Shown here piece by piece: positions 17,832 through 26,327 of a stretch of 64,000 nt of DNA; within the stretch, counting starts at the first letter, position 1, and each line of letters begins with the position of its first letter. The stretch spans positions 1-64,000 of the forward strand of contig JACKPK010000008.1 in assembly GCA_024233595.1 (NCBI GenBank). Reading direction: 5' to 3'. Made by a program: the position numbers and the translations under genes. The stretch comes from Deltaproteobacteria bacterium (GTDB lineage: Bacteria; UBA10199; JADGCS01). The notes under the pieces are model-generated. The model made no database searches. It was not told the origin of the DNA and was given only the letters and a program-made list of their open reading frames with translations.

Positions 17832-18313
17832 GTAAAGTGTTCTCCAAAAAAGTATCCGAGTCCAAAGTCGAAACCACCTATATGGTTTTGCCTGAACACA
17901 CGAATCCTTTAGGCAATATTTTTGGTGGCACCATCATGGCCTGGGTGGATATCACGGCGAGCATCGCTGCGCACCGACACTGTCGCGAACAAGTGGTGAC
18001 AGCCGCTGTTGATGAGTTGCATTTTTTGCACCCCGTCAAGCTGGGTGACTTGGTCACGCTCAAAGCCAGTGTGAATTATGTAGGAACGCGTTCTGTTGAA
18101 GTCGGTGTGAAGGTCATTGCCGAAAACCCCATTTCTGGAATGTGCAAGCACACTTCGAGTGCCTATTTGGTTTTTGTGGCTTTAGACAATTCGGGTAAGG
18201 CGCAAAAATTGCCTGAACTTATTTTAGAAAGCGATGAAGACAAACGTCGTTTTGCGGAAGGTAAAAAGCGGCAAGAGCATCGTAAATCAGCGCGAAAGCC
18301 AAGAGCCTCTTAA
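17825..18313 (+). CDS. Hotdog-fold acyl-CoA thioesterase (YciA/BACH type)
   Basis: Hydrolyses acyl-CoA to free acid and CoA. The 162 residues have the family signature NPLGNIFGGTIMAWVDITAS with the catalytic Asp, then VVTAAVDELHFLHPVKLGDL and a Lys/Arg-rich tail (GKKRQEHRKSARKPRAS). The ATG lies inside the last codons of gcvPB, so it is translationally coupled to the glycine cleavage operon, an uncommon neighbour for that pathway. Substrate chain length cannot be read from the sequence. Confidence 0.88.
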   Translation: MVSKVFSKKVSESKVETTYMVLPEHTNPLGNIFGGTIMAWVDITASIAAHRHCREQVVTAAVDELHFLHPVKLGDLVTLKASVNYVGTRSVEVGVKVIAENPISGMCKHTSSAYLVFVALDNSGKAQKLPELILESDEDKRRFAEGKKRQEHRKSARKPRAS

Positions 18314-18432
18314 GATATTTTAAAATCCTTTGTTAAATAGCACTTAATTCATTGTAAATATTAAGTTTTTACATTGCTCTTTAGTCATTAAAATATCAGC
18401 AACTTTCCAATGTCATTCCCGATAAAGGCAAC

Positions 18433-19605
18433 GTGAAGGCAATTCAAGTTTCTACAACTAATCTGGCAGCAAGCGCTACGGTGGTGGGCGATGGCTTTTT
18501 ATCGCCAGAGGCACTTGTGAATTTTAAGGTTGATCACGAGCTTGAATGTCGTGATTCAAATCCAAAATCACCTCGGGTCGATGCTTGGAACCAAGGTCGT
18601 TACCCTGTGCCGCCATCACGGTTTTGGTTGCCACCACACCTGATGCAGAGTCCGGAGTTTTTTGAAGAAGCCTTTCTTCCAAGATCAAATTTTATCGCGC
18701 ACTACGCTCCCCAAATAAAGAAGGTCACAAGAAGTGATGCACTTCCCTGGTCGACTTTATCGAGTCTCACGAGTGATGTGACTTTAAACTTTTTGGGAGC
18801 CAAGCATTACCTTGATGATTTTGAGTTTGGCGGCAAAAGTCTGTTGTTAATGGGGATATTGGGAGGTGGTTTTGGATTTACTTTGAGTCTGATGGAAAAT
18901 GAAGTGATTTGTTTTCTTCAGTCTGTTTTTAGTATTTCTATTTTGGGTCTAGAAGCAACTAATTTTCCTCGGTCTTTCTCACAACGGATTCAGAAATTAA
19001 AAACGGATACAGATGTGTTCTCTCGTTTATTTCATTCTATACCTTCTCTTGCCGTTATGTTTGCTTCTTTGTTTGTCTTTGAAGATGTTCTCTCCGGGCA
19101 TGAAATCCCTTGGCCATTGAGCCTGGTTACTTTTTGTTTTTTGTTTGCTGGCAAAAGAGTTGTTGATCAACAAAGTGCCTTCCATAGCAGTAAAGATGAT
19201 CTTGCGACTTTAGAATCTGACTTAGAACAAATGGATTATGAACGATGGTTTTCGAATCACCCAATAAGTCGCGATGATTACAGGCGTGAGTTAAAATTCG
19301 CGCTTAAAGATACAGATATGGCGATCGCAAGACTCAGTTGGCAAGCCTATAATAGTGATGTGGTTGCTGAATTTGAAACCAGGCTCAAAGCTTTAAAAAC
19401 AAATTATGATCGACTGGATTCAAAGGCCAAAACACTTGATGATCAAGTATTTGCGGCACAAGTTAAAAGTACAGGTAAAGAGTTGGGAAGCTTAAGAAGG
19501 GCTATTTATGAGCTTATCTTAAAGCAAGCTTGCTTAAGCGATTCCGAAAAAGAATCTTTGTATAAAGAAACTCGCGAGATGATTCCTGGAAATCACAAAG
19601 GCTAA
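18433..19605 (+). CDS. Unknown four-helix membrane protein with coiled-coil tail
   Basis: Not recognised. GTG start at 18433 after AAAGG at six bases; 390 residues. Residues 1-130 are soluble with a Pro-rich patch (PVPPSRFWLPPH). Four hydrophobic helices follow: about 135-155 (SLLLMGILGGGFGFTLSLM), 158-178, 205-222 (PSLAVMFASLFVFEDVL) and 228-245 (PWPLSLVTFCFLFAGK). Residues 250-390 are charged and helical, probably coiled coil. It stands alone between the gcv operon and a convergent operon, preceded by 119 bp of AT-rich sequence that may hold its promoter. Confidence 0.65.
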   Translation: MKAIQVSTTNLAASATVVGDGFLSPEALVNFKVDHELECRDSNPKSPRVDAWNQGRYPVPPSRFWLPPHLMQSPEFFEEAFLPRSNFIAHYAPQIKKVTRSDALPWSTLSSLTSDVTLNFLGAKHYLDDFEFGGKSLLLMGILGGGFGFTLSLMENEVICFLQSVFSISILGLEATNFPRSFSQRIQKLKTDTDVFSRLFHSIPSLAVMFASLFVFEDVLSGHEIPWPLSLVTFCFLFAGKRVVDQQSAFHSSKDDLATLESDLEQMDYERWFSNHPISRDDYRRELKFALKDTDMAIARLSWQAYNSDVVAEFETRLKALKTNYDRLDSKAKTLDDQVFAAQVKSTGKELGSLRRAIYELILKQACLSDSEKESLYKETREMIPGNHKG

Positions 19606-19609
19606 AGAA

Positions 19610-21112
19610 TTAAGCAATGCGTCGCTCTGATTTCATGGCACGCTTCTTAACTTTTTCGACTTCTTGCCAGATGATGTCTGTGATTTTAAGCCCCAAAATG
19701 AATTGCGATTCTGTCCCCAAACCGCGGAACACGGCACTATTGGTTAAAAAGAAATTAGGCGCTGGTGTGCGGTAATGCAGGTCAAAAAGCTCACCAAAAT
19801 CCTTTTGGTTTTGCACGCTAACTCCGTTGGCTTTTGCCGCGTGTTTGAAAATTTCGAAGTCATTCTCGTGTAAAGGGAAAAGGGTGTCTTGCTCTATTGT
19901 TGGGTTCGCAACGGGAAACTCAAGTTTAAGTTTATCGTCACAGAACGGAAACAAAGTGCGCAGACGGTTTTCGATTTCGGAAAAATACGGAGAAAAGAAT
20001 TCTTCGTTTTCGTCCAATGCTGACTGAGGCAATAAGAAGTGCACACAAACTTTGCCTTTGGGCATGAGCTTGTCTTTAAAAATTTGTAAGTAAAGAAAGT
20101 TGCTGCCAATCAAATCTTTGTTGGGATCTGTGATGAGAACCGCATTGCTTTTGAGCGGATCAGGCAGGTAATTTTTATCGATTTGAAAACTCAAAGAGAA
20201 CCAATGGAATTCAGATTGCACGTCGCTCAGTTGTTTGCGTAATTTTCTAAAGCGCCATTTTTTAGGCAAGAGCTCTGCGAGTTTGTCTAAGGAATCGTTC
20301 CACAAAAGATACTTGCACAGCACCTGGCTGTTTTGCGCATCAATGTCGGCGCCTTCAAACACACCGTTTCTAAAGAGCAGAGAGTTGATCTGCACCTGCT
20401 TTTTAACACCACCGTCGTAATGCAGAATGCGATCGTGCAGCATTTTTTTAAGGTCATCTAATCCGGCACGTAGGCTAAAAATCTCGCCATCTCCGGGGTT
20501 AAACAATTCCGAAACCTGGTAAGAAAAAGGCTCTTCACAGAATTGATCGTAAGCCAGAACGTATTGTGATTTTAAAAAGGCGTGGATGCGTGCGTCTTGT
20601 TTGCAAAGAGCTTGGTACTCGCTGTTTTTATCGCTAAGCTTTTGTTCTTCGATAAATTTTTGAAACTCGCGACGTTCTTTCCAAGAGTGCGGCAAAAGTT
20701 TTTGAAAAAATTCACTGATGTCGATTTGGTGTCTTAGCTTGGCTTGGTTTTCGTAAAAAGCTTTGAGTTTATCGAAATGGCTAGGAAACTCGCGTTCGAT
20801 TTCTTCGAAGTAGGGAACAGGGTTGCTAAAGACATCGATACGGTGTTCCGGAAAAATCACCTGCAAGGATTCATCGTTATTTAAAAAGTTTTGGATGGTG
20901 AGCTCTGGAACATTGAGACGCCCTAAAATGGAACGCAGTAATTTTGATTGCAGGTTGGTGAAACAAGTGGGGTCAGGGTATTTTTCGTGTTCACCAAACA
21001 GGTTGGAGTCAACGACTTGCACCGACAAGCCACGACGAGCCAAAAAAGCTGCCGAGATCAAGCCCGGTAGCTCGTTGCCTATGACCAAGATGTCGCAATA
21101 ACGTTCGAGCAT
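19610..21112 (-). CDS. FAD/NAD(P)-binding oxidoreductase, phytoene-desaturase-like
   Basis: A 500-residue protein with an N-terminal beta-alpha-beta dinucleotide fold (CDILVIGNELPGLISAAFLA, then a VVDS acidic end), followed by LQSKLLRSILGRL and a C-terminal segment FRGLGTESQFILGLKITDI like the FAD-closing region of amine oxidase/phytoene desaturase relatives. The glycine motif is G-N-E-L-P-G rather than GxGxxG, so FAD binding may be altered. The substrate is unknown. It is the last gene of a five-gene minus-strand run and starts 6 bases after the outer-membrane barrel gene. Confidence 0.65.
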   Translation of the reverse strand: MLERYCDILVIGNELPGLISAAFLARRGLSVQVVDSNLFGEHEKYPDPTCFTNLQSKLLRSILGRLNVPELTIQNFLNNDESLQVIFPEHRIDVFSNPVPYFEEIEREFPSHFDKLKAFYENQAKLRHQIDISEFFQKLLPHSWKERREFQKFIEEQKLSDKNSEYQALCKQDARIHAFLKSQYVLAYDQFCEEPFSYQVSELFNPGDGEIFSLRAGLDDLKKMLHDRILHYDGGVKKQVQINSLLFRNGVFEGADIDAQNSQVLCKYLLWNDSLDKLAELLPKKWRFRKLRKQLSDVQSEFHWFSLSFQIDKNYLPDPLKSNAVLITDPNKDLIGSNFLYLQIFKDKLMPKGKVCVHFLLPQSALDENEEFFSPYFSEIENRLRTLFPFCDDKLKLEFPVANPTIEQDTLFPLHENDFEIFKHAAKANGVSVQNQKDFGELFDLHYRTPAPNFFLTNSAVFRGLGTESQFILGLKITDIIWQEVEKVKKRAMKSERRIA

Positions 21113-21118
21113 AATGAA

Positions 21119-21703
21119 TTAAAAACGGTAACCGATTCTTCCAAAGAGCGTGTAAGGCATGTAAGTTGTGGCATTGGCTGTGCCTGACAAACTATTGATG
21201 ATGCCAACGGAACGGTAAGTGCCACCCGCGCCAACCATGAGGTTTTCGGTCAGGCCATATTCGACACCAACCTCAACCTGAGCACCAAGACCAAATCCCC
21301 CTGTGTTATTGGACACACTGCCTTCTGTGATTCCATAAAAACCAATGCCAACACCAAAATAAGGGTCTAAGCGAGCGGTGCCATTGAGAACATAAACTTT
21401 GAATGTGATCGCAGGGATCGCCATCATTTCGATGCTGCCTTCGGCTTGGCTGCGGCCATTGCCATCTTGAGTGGTGAAAAACGATTCGAGCATGATCGAA
21501 AAGCGCTCGTTGAAACGGTAATCAAAAAACATACCGCCACCAATGCCCAAATCGACCTCTGGCAAAGTGTCTACGAGCTGGATGCTGCCATAAACATTAC
21601 CACCCACCGTTTTGTTGTAATAGGAGTCGTAGGCAAAACTGGGGCTCGAAATCAAAACCAATGCAAATAAAAAACCAAGTGATTTTAAAGCTTTAATCAT
21701 CAT
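21119..21703 (-). CDS. Outer-membrane beta-barrel protein (OmpA/OprF-like barrel)
   Basis: Starts MMIKALKSLGFLFALVLISS (cleavage likely after SFA). The mature 170 residues alternate polar and hydrophobic strands with Gly-rich turns: YGSIQLVD, VDLGIGGGMFFDYRF, FGVGIGFYGITEG, LGAQVEVGVEYGL, and end FGRIGYRF with a C-terminal Phe typical of BAM substrates. AGGAGG immediately precedes the first ATG, so the second ATG (21700) may be the true start. It overlaps the purN 3' end by 11 bases. Barrel function (pore or adhesin) is unknown. Confidence 0.75.
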   Translation of the reverse strand: MMIKALKSLGFLFALVLISSPSFAYDSYYNKTVGGNVYGSIQLVDTLPEVDLGIGGGMFFDYRFNERFSIMLESFFTTQDGNGRSQAEGSIEMMAIPAITFKVYVLNGTARLDPYFGVGIGFYGITEGSVSNNTGGFGLGAQVEVGVEYGLTENLMVGAGGTYRSVGIINSLSGTANATTYMPYTLFGRIGYRF

Positions 21704-22337
21704 TCCTCCTTCGTAGCAAAGTTCGTTTGCCTTGTAAAACAACTTCGTTGCCTTCAAGAATCTGAATGGCATTCACCAGGCTTTGGTGCTCCAGCGGCAA
21801 GAGACGCTCCGCAAAATCTTCAGGGCTTTCTTCTGGGGTGATCTCTAAAGATTTTTGCAGCAGAATGGGGCCCGTGTCGCAACCTTCGTCGACAAAGTGC
21901 ACTGTGCAACCAGAAATTTTTGCGCCCGATTCCACGGCTTGTTTTTGCGCGTTTAATCCAGGGAAGGCTGGCAACAAAGAAGGGTGAATGTTGATCACCG
22001 GGACAGCCAGCTTGTGTAAAAAATCACCGCTTAAAACACGCATGAAGCCTGCGAGAACAACAAGGTCTGGTTTTGATTCTTGCATGCTTTTTACAAGTTC
22101 CAACTCAAAATCTTTTTTGTCTTTGCCTTTTGAAGGCACAATTTTTGTTGCGATGTTTGCTTGTTTTGCTTTTTCCAAACCAAGGGCATCTGGTTTATTA
22201 GAAAGCACCAAGCACAATTCACTTTGAATTTGATTTTTGCCTTTGGCATTAATCAAAGCAGCCAAGTTGGAGCCTCGCCCCGAAATGAGAACAGCAATGC
22301 GAAAAGGAGCGCGTTTGTTAAACAGCGTTTTGCTCAT
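21693..22337 (-). CDS. purN: Phosphoribosylglycinamide formyltransferase PurN
   Basis: Third step of purine synthesis: formylates GAR with 10-formyl-THF. 214 residues with AVLISGRGSNLAALINA, the catalytic Asn/His in PVINIHPSLLPAFPG and the catalytic Asp in DEGCDTGPILLQ. The ATG at 22337 is 15 bases after purM. Length is normal. Confidence 0.95.
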   Translation of the reverse strand: MSKTLFNKRAPFRIAVLISGRGSNLAALINAKGKNQIQSELCLVLSNKPDALGLEKAKQANIATKIVPSKGKDKKDFELELVKSMQESKPDLVVLAGFMRVLSGDFLHKLAVPVINIHPSLLPAFPGLNAQKQAVESGAKISGCTVHFVDEGCDTGPILLQKSLEITPEESPEDFAERLLPLEHQSLVNAIQILEGNEVVLQGKRTLLRRRNDD

Positions 22338-22352
22338 GAGTTTACTTTTTTG

Positions 22353-23399
22353 TTACGCGGAAAAAACAACACCAGGATCCGTGTCTTTGTCTTTTCTTTT
22401 GATTTCTCCAATGCAGGCGCCTTCTAAGCCGGAGCCTTTGATGTGATCCAGAATGGCTGCTTCATCGTTAGGAGAAACCACCAGTGTGAAACCAATGCCC
22501 TGGTTGAACACGCGCCACATTTCTTCATCGGCAATGCCACCGGCGTCTTGCAAAAATTCAAAAATAGGTAAGCGGGAGATTTTGTTTTTGTAAAGCAAAG
22601 CTTGCGATTGCTTTGGCAACACCCGAGGTAAATTTTCTGGCAAGCCACCACCCGTGATGTGCGCGAGCGAACCAATTTTAAAATTTTTGATCAGGGCCAA
22701 AACTTCTTTAACATAAATGATTGTGGGTTCTAAAAGATCCTCTGCAAGACTCCGTGAGGAAAAGGGCGACTTGCTTTTGGGATCGATATTTTTTTCAGCT
22801 AAAATTTTTCGAACCAGAGAAAACCCATTGGAATGGACTCCCGAACTTTTGAGCCCAATGATTTTGTAACCGAGCTTAACGTCTAGGCCTTCGATGATTT
22901 TAGAGCGATCAACCCAACCAACAGCAAAACCAGCTAAATCAAAGTCGCCGGGCTGATAAAGACCAGGCATCTCTGCGGTTTCTCCACCAAGGAGAGCGCA
23001 GTTGATGTCTTTGAGTGCCGCGCACATGTTTTTGATGATGCGCGAAGAGCGTTCGATATCGAGCTTTGCTGTGGCCAGATAGTCTAAGAAAAATAAGGGT
23101 TCGGCCCCGCAACAAATCAGATCGTTAACACACATGGCGACCAAGTCTTGTCCCAGGCCATCGACCAAGTCAGTTTCTAAAGCCAGTTTGAGTTTGGTGC
23201 CAACACCATCAGTGGCCGCGACCAAGACAGGTTCTTTCATGCGGGTCATGTTGAGGGCAAACAAGCCCGAAAAACCGCCAAGGCCGTTGAGGACTTCGTT
23301 ACGATGAGTCGAGCGACAGCTTTCTTTGATGCTGTTTACAAAAGCGTTGCCGGCATCGATATCAACTCCGGCTTCTTTGTAGTTCAGACCAGAAGACAT
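22353..23399 (-). CDS. purM: Phosphoribosylformylglycinamidine cyclo-ligase PurM (AIR synthase)
   Basis: Closes the imidazole ring of AIR using ATP. 348 residues, starting YKEAGVDIDAGNAFV. Family blocks are VAATDGVGTKLKLA, MCVNDLICCGAEPLFFLDY, LLGGETAEMPGLY, SSGVHSNGFSLVR and AHITGGGLPENLPR. Five bases separate it from the parvulin gene upstream and 15 from purN downstream. Confidence 0.96.
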   Translation of the reverse strand: MSSGLNYKEAGVDIDAGNAFVNSIKESCRSTHRNEVLNGLGGFSGLFALNMTRMKEPVLVAATDGVGTKLKLALETDLVDGLGQDLVAMCVNDLICCGAEPLFFLDYLATAKLDIERSSRIIKNMCAALKDINCALLGGETAEMPGLYQPGDFDLAGFAVGWVDRSKIIEGLDVKLGYKIIGLKSSGVHSNGFSLVRKILAEKNIDPKSKSPFSSRSLAEDLLEPTIIYVKEVLALIKNFKIGSLAHITGGGLPENLPRVLPKQSQALLYKNKISRLPIFEFLQDAGGIADEEMWRVFNQGIGFTLVVSPNDEAAILDHIKGSGLEGACIGEIKRKDKDTDPGVVFSA

Positions 23400-23404
23400 A
23401 AGGC

Positions 23405-24415
23405 TTAGTCCTTTTTAGGTTCTTTTTTTTGGGTGGCCTTTTTAAAAGCATCAATGAGCTTTTGGCGATTTGATGGCATGTTTTTGGGCATGCCCTGATG
23501 ACCGTGGCCATGATGGTCTTGCTGCATGTCGCCAGTTTCTTCCGGGGTTTCGACTTTAACAAGGAACTCGACAGACGCGTCTTTTTTAAGACGGCTTAAG
23601 AGATCTTCTTTAACCTTGCGTTGAAACTCAAAGCGCAACACGCGAGCAGCTTCTTCCATGGGCACTAGCGTTGGTTCTTCTAGTGGTGTGATGATGTAAT
23701 AACCATTGTCTGTTTTAATGGGGTCGGAAATTTCACCAACTTTGAGTTTAAAAGCAGGCTCGACAAGATTGCTCAAACCCATGCGGGCAAAGCGTTTGTC
23801 GTTTAATGAAATCTCACCAGCAACACCGGCTTTTTTGCGTGTGATTTTGTGATCAGATTCTTTTTCGGCCAGATCAGCAAACGAAGCCCCTTTTTTGATT
23901 TGATCACGAAGAGCTGTGATTTTTTCTAAGGCTTGTTTTTCAGACTGGTCGTTGTTTTTTTCGAAGTCTTTTCCAATGATGGCAACCTTAAGCTTTGTGA
24001 ACTGTTCGGCCTTGCGCTCTTCGTAGGCTTTTTTGACTTGTTCTTCGAGTTCGTTTTCGATCAGCGCGTTAGAGATGATCACGTGGCTGTTCAAAAGCGT
24101 TTTGAGAATGACGTCTTCTTTGTTTTGCAACCCTTGCTTAATGGCTTCTTGGTAAAGCAATTGTTGATCGACCAAGCTTTCTAGGATGCGCTTTTTGGTC
24201 ATGGGGTTTTCGAGCTGCGATTTAATGCGTGGGTTCATTTCGGCGAGCGAATCCAAAAGGCCTTGGTGAACTTCAAGCCCGTTGACTTTAACAATAGCGG
24301 GGCCTTCTTTGATTTTGTTTAACTCAAAAAGTGAGTTTGGGCCCTGGCCCTGATGAGAGCAAGAGGCAGCAAGTAAAAAGCTTGTTGATAAAAAAAGAGT
24401 TTGAAAGCGTTTCAT
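23405..24415 (-). CDS. Parvulin-type peptidyl-prolyl isomerase lipoprotein
   Basis: Envelope chaperone related to PrsA/SurA. The ATG at 24413-24415 has CAGGAG nine bases upstream; a TTG three codons earlier is less likely. Signal peptide with lipobox LLAASC, then a SurA_N-like helical region (VNGLEVHQGLLDSLAE, ESLVDQQLLYQEAIKQGL). A rotamase domain at about 150-270 (ASFADLAEKESDH, GYYIITPLEEP) follows. The tail has a His-rich QQDHHGHGHQG and then lysines, perhaps a metal-binding end. The first 260 residues are ordinary for the family. Placement at the head of the purine pair is unusual and may simply reflect operon packing. Confidence 0.88.
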   Translation of the reverse strand: MKRFQTLFLSTSFLLAASCSHQGQGPNSLFELNKIKEGPAIVKVNGLEVHQGLLDSLAEMNPRIKSQLENPMTKKRILESLVDQQLLYQEAIKQGLQNKEDVILKTLLNSHVIISNALIENELEEQVKKAYEERKAEQFTKLKVAIIGKDFEKNNDQSEKQALEKITALRDQIKKGASFADLAEKESDHKITRKKAGVAGEISLNDKRFARMGLSNLVEPAFKLKVGEISDPIKTDNGYYIITPLEEPTLVPMEEAARVLRFEFQRKVKEDLLSRLKKDASVEFLVKVETPEETGDMQQDHHGHGHQGMPKNMPSNRQKLIDAFKKATQKKEPKKD

Positions 24416-24526
24416 GATCGACAACTCCTGGTTATTATTTATGGTTCAATCGCATAGGTTCTTTCAAAGCATGTGCGAATTGACAATCACTTTTTTACAA
24501 CTTTTACCCCGATAAATCAGTCAAAC

Positions 24527-25456
24527 TCAGCCAAAATGTTCATGGATGAATTTTTCCAAGCGCAGGTTGATCAAAGCGGGTTGTTCGACCAAGGCGACAT
24601 GCGAGGCTTTACGCACCACAAGGATTTCTGAATCGGTGATGAGGTGGTGCATTTTTTTAGAAAGCCAAACCGGAGTGAACTGATCGTTGTCGCCCGCAAA
24701 AATCATGGTGGGAACTTTGATGTCTCTTAAAAGCTGCTCGGCCGAGTTGTCCTGCATGCTTTTGGCGAGCTTGGCTAAAAAGACCGGATCCACAGAGGTA
24801 AAGTGTTCAATGTATTCTTTAAGGACCTTGCGATCTGCCAGAGCCGGATTCATCATTTTTAAAAAGCCGCCCATTTGGTACCAAAGCGGGTTTTTCGCCA
24901 TTAAAAAGGCGAGGGTGTTGGCCACCTTTGGGAACAGATGATTAAAATGATAGATTCCCTGAAAGACATACTTGCTGGCAGGTGAATTATAAAAGGTGTC
25001 CAAAGGGTTTCCAAAGGTCGAGCAGACCGGCACCAAGGCCAAAACTTTTTTGGGGTGCTTTTTGTAAAACTCATACAAAACCTGCGCGCCCATAGAGTGC
25101 CCGGCTAAAATGGCTTTGCCGATGCGCAAGGTTTTCATGACCGCTGATAGATCTTCTGCCAGGGCCGAAATATTAATATGACTGTCGTCTTCGGGTTGGG
25201 CCGATTGCCCATGGCCGCGCCAATCAAATAGAACCACGCGGTGGCTCTTTTTGAAGTAGGCGTGCACATGCTTCCAATAAAAAGTGGAGCAACCCATGCC
25301 GTTGCAAAAGATGATCGCGGGCTTTCCGCTTCCTGAAACCTGATACCAAATACGGGTGCCATCAAAACTTTTGGCGTAGCCTTCCTTCACACGCGCTAAC
25401 TGCGTGAGTTTAGGAACTTTTTTGGAAGAGGTCGATTTTTTCTTGGTTCTGGGCAT
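24527..25456 (-). CDS. Alpha/beta-hydrolase fold protein
   Basis: 309 residues. Nucleophile elbow GHSMG in LAGHSMGAQVLYEF, the oxyanion-side FCNGMGCSTFYW, an acid in FAGDNDQFTP and the catalytic His in KASHVALVEQP: a complete triad. A Lys/Ser-rich N-terminal extension (PRTKKKSTSSKKVPK) precedes the fold. AAGGAAG lies four to five bases before the ATG. No neighbour points to a substrate; it could be an esterase, lactonase or epoxide hydrolase-like enzyme. Confidence 0.85.
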   Translation of the reverse strand: MPRTKKKSTSSKKVPKLTQLARVKEGYAKSFDGTRIWYQVSGSGKPAIIFCNGMGCSTFYWKHVHAYFKKSHRVVLFDWRGHGQSAQPEDDSHINISALAEDLSAVMKTLRIGKAILAGHSMGAQVLYEFYKKHPKKVLALVPVCSTFGNPLDTFYNSPASKYVFQGIYHFNHLFPKVANTLAFLMAKNPLWYQMGGFLKMMNPALADRKVLKEYIEHFTSVDPVFLAKLAKSMQDNSAEQLLRDIKVPTMIFAGDNDQFTPVWLSKKMHHLITDSEILVVRKASHVALVEQPALINLRLEKFIHEHFG

Positions 25457-25564
25457 CGCGCTTCCTTTTACGGCGAAAAAGGCTAATCATTCAAGAGTCT
25501 TGTGTGTCTTTTCGTCAGGAAATTAAATTAGACTTCTTCCGCTTGCAATTTTAGGAGCATTTGG

Positions 25565-25586
25565 GATAGAGAGCGGCCCCTCTATC
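25565..25586 (+). promoter_or_regulatory. Hairpin in the rplI leader
   Basis: GATAGAG (25565-25571) pairs perfectly with CTCTATC (25580-25586) around an eight-base loop, 64 bases before the rplI start. No T-run follows, so it is not a simple terminator. It could be a leader structure or chance. Confidence 0.3.
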
Positions 25587-25649
25587 AAAGAGAAGAGATC
25601 ATTAACTAGTTTTACAGACCATTGAGTCACGTTAGACGGAGTAGATATC

Positions 25650-26189
25650 ATGGAAATTATTTTACAAGAAGATTACCCAAGCTTAGGATTTGTTGGCGAT
25701 ATTGTTAAAGTTAAGCCTGGATTTGCAAGAAATTACCTTTTCCCTAAAAAGATTGCGATGCCTGCTAGCCAGGGTTCAAAGAACGCTCTTGAGCACCGCA
25801 TGAAAGCTTTGGAAATCAAAAAATCCGAAAAGAAAAAAGAAGCAGAAAAATTCAAAAGTGAAATCGAAGGCCTCACGGTCGAAATCGAGCACATGGCTAC
25901 AGAATCTGACAGACTTTTTGGATCGGTCACAAGCACAGAAATCCACGAAAAGCTTGTTGCCATGAAATACAACATCGATCGCAAGCTCATCAAAATGGAA
26001 GCGCCTATCAAAACAGTGGGCGAGCACCAAGTTGAAGTTAAACTTCACCAAGAAGTTTCAGCTCCGATCCGCGTTGTTGTTAAAAAGGCTGCTAATTCAC
26101 CAGTAAAAGAAGAAGTGAAAAAAGCGCCTAAAGCCGAGAAAAAAGCTGAAGCGACAGAAAGCGAAGAGCAAGTCGAAAACGCTGAATAA
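25650..26189 (+). CDS. rplI: 50S ribosomal protein L9
   Basis: Large-subunit protein near the L1 stalk. The N-terminal signature is exact (GFVGDIVKVKPGFARNYLFP), followed by the long connecting helix (EKKKEAEKFKSEIEGL) and the C-terminal domain to about residue 150. A charged tail of about 30 residues (Lys/Glu/Ala-rich) extends beyond the usual end. ATG at 25650 after CGGAG at eight bases. The usual partners rpsF and rpsR are not upstream; dnaB follows after a terminator. Confidence 0.96.
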   Translation: MEIILQEDYPSLGFVGDIVKVKPGFARNYLFPKKIAMPASQGSKNALEHRMKALEIKKSEKKKEAEKFKSEIEGLTVEIEHMATESDRLFGSVTSTEIHEKLVAMKYNIDRKLIKMEAPIKTVGEHQVEVKLHQEVSAPIRVVVKKAANSPVKEEVKKAPKAEKKAEATESEEQVENAE

Positions 26190-26212
26190 CTCTGCCACAC
26201 AAGATTATTTTT

Positions 26213-26248
26213 AAATCCGACCCGAGCAATCTGGTCGGATTTTTTTTT
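26213..26248 (+). terminator. Rho-independent terminator after rplI
   Basis: AAATCCGACC (26213-26222) pairs with GGTCGGATTT (26233-26242) around a ten-base loop, followed by a continuous T-run to about 26248. It separates rplI from dnaB and argues against the upstream TTG (26247) as the dnaB start. Confidence 0.88.
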
Positions 26249-26327
26249 GCCTTTTCCAATAAAACCCTATAGGCCAAATCAACTAGGCGATCGTGATTCG
26301 CCGCAACTTAACTTTCTTAAAAAACCT

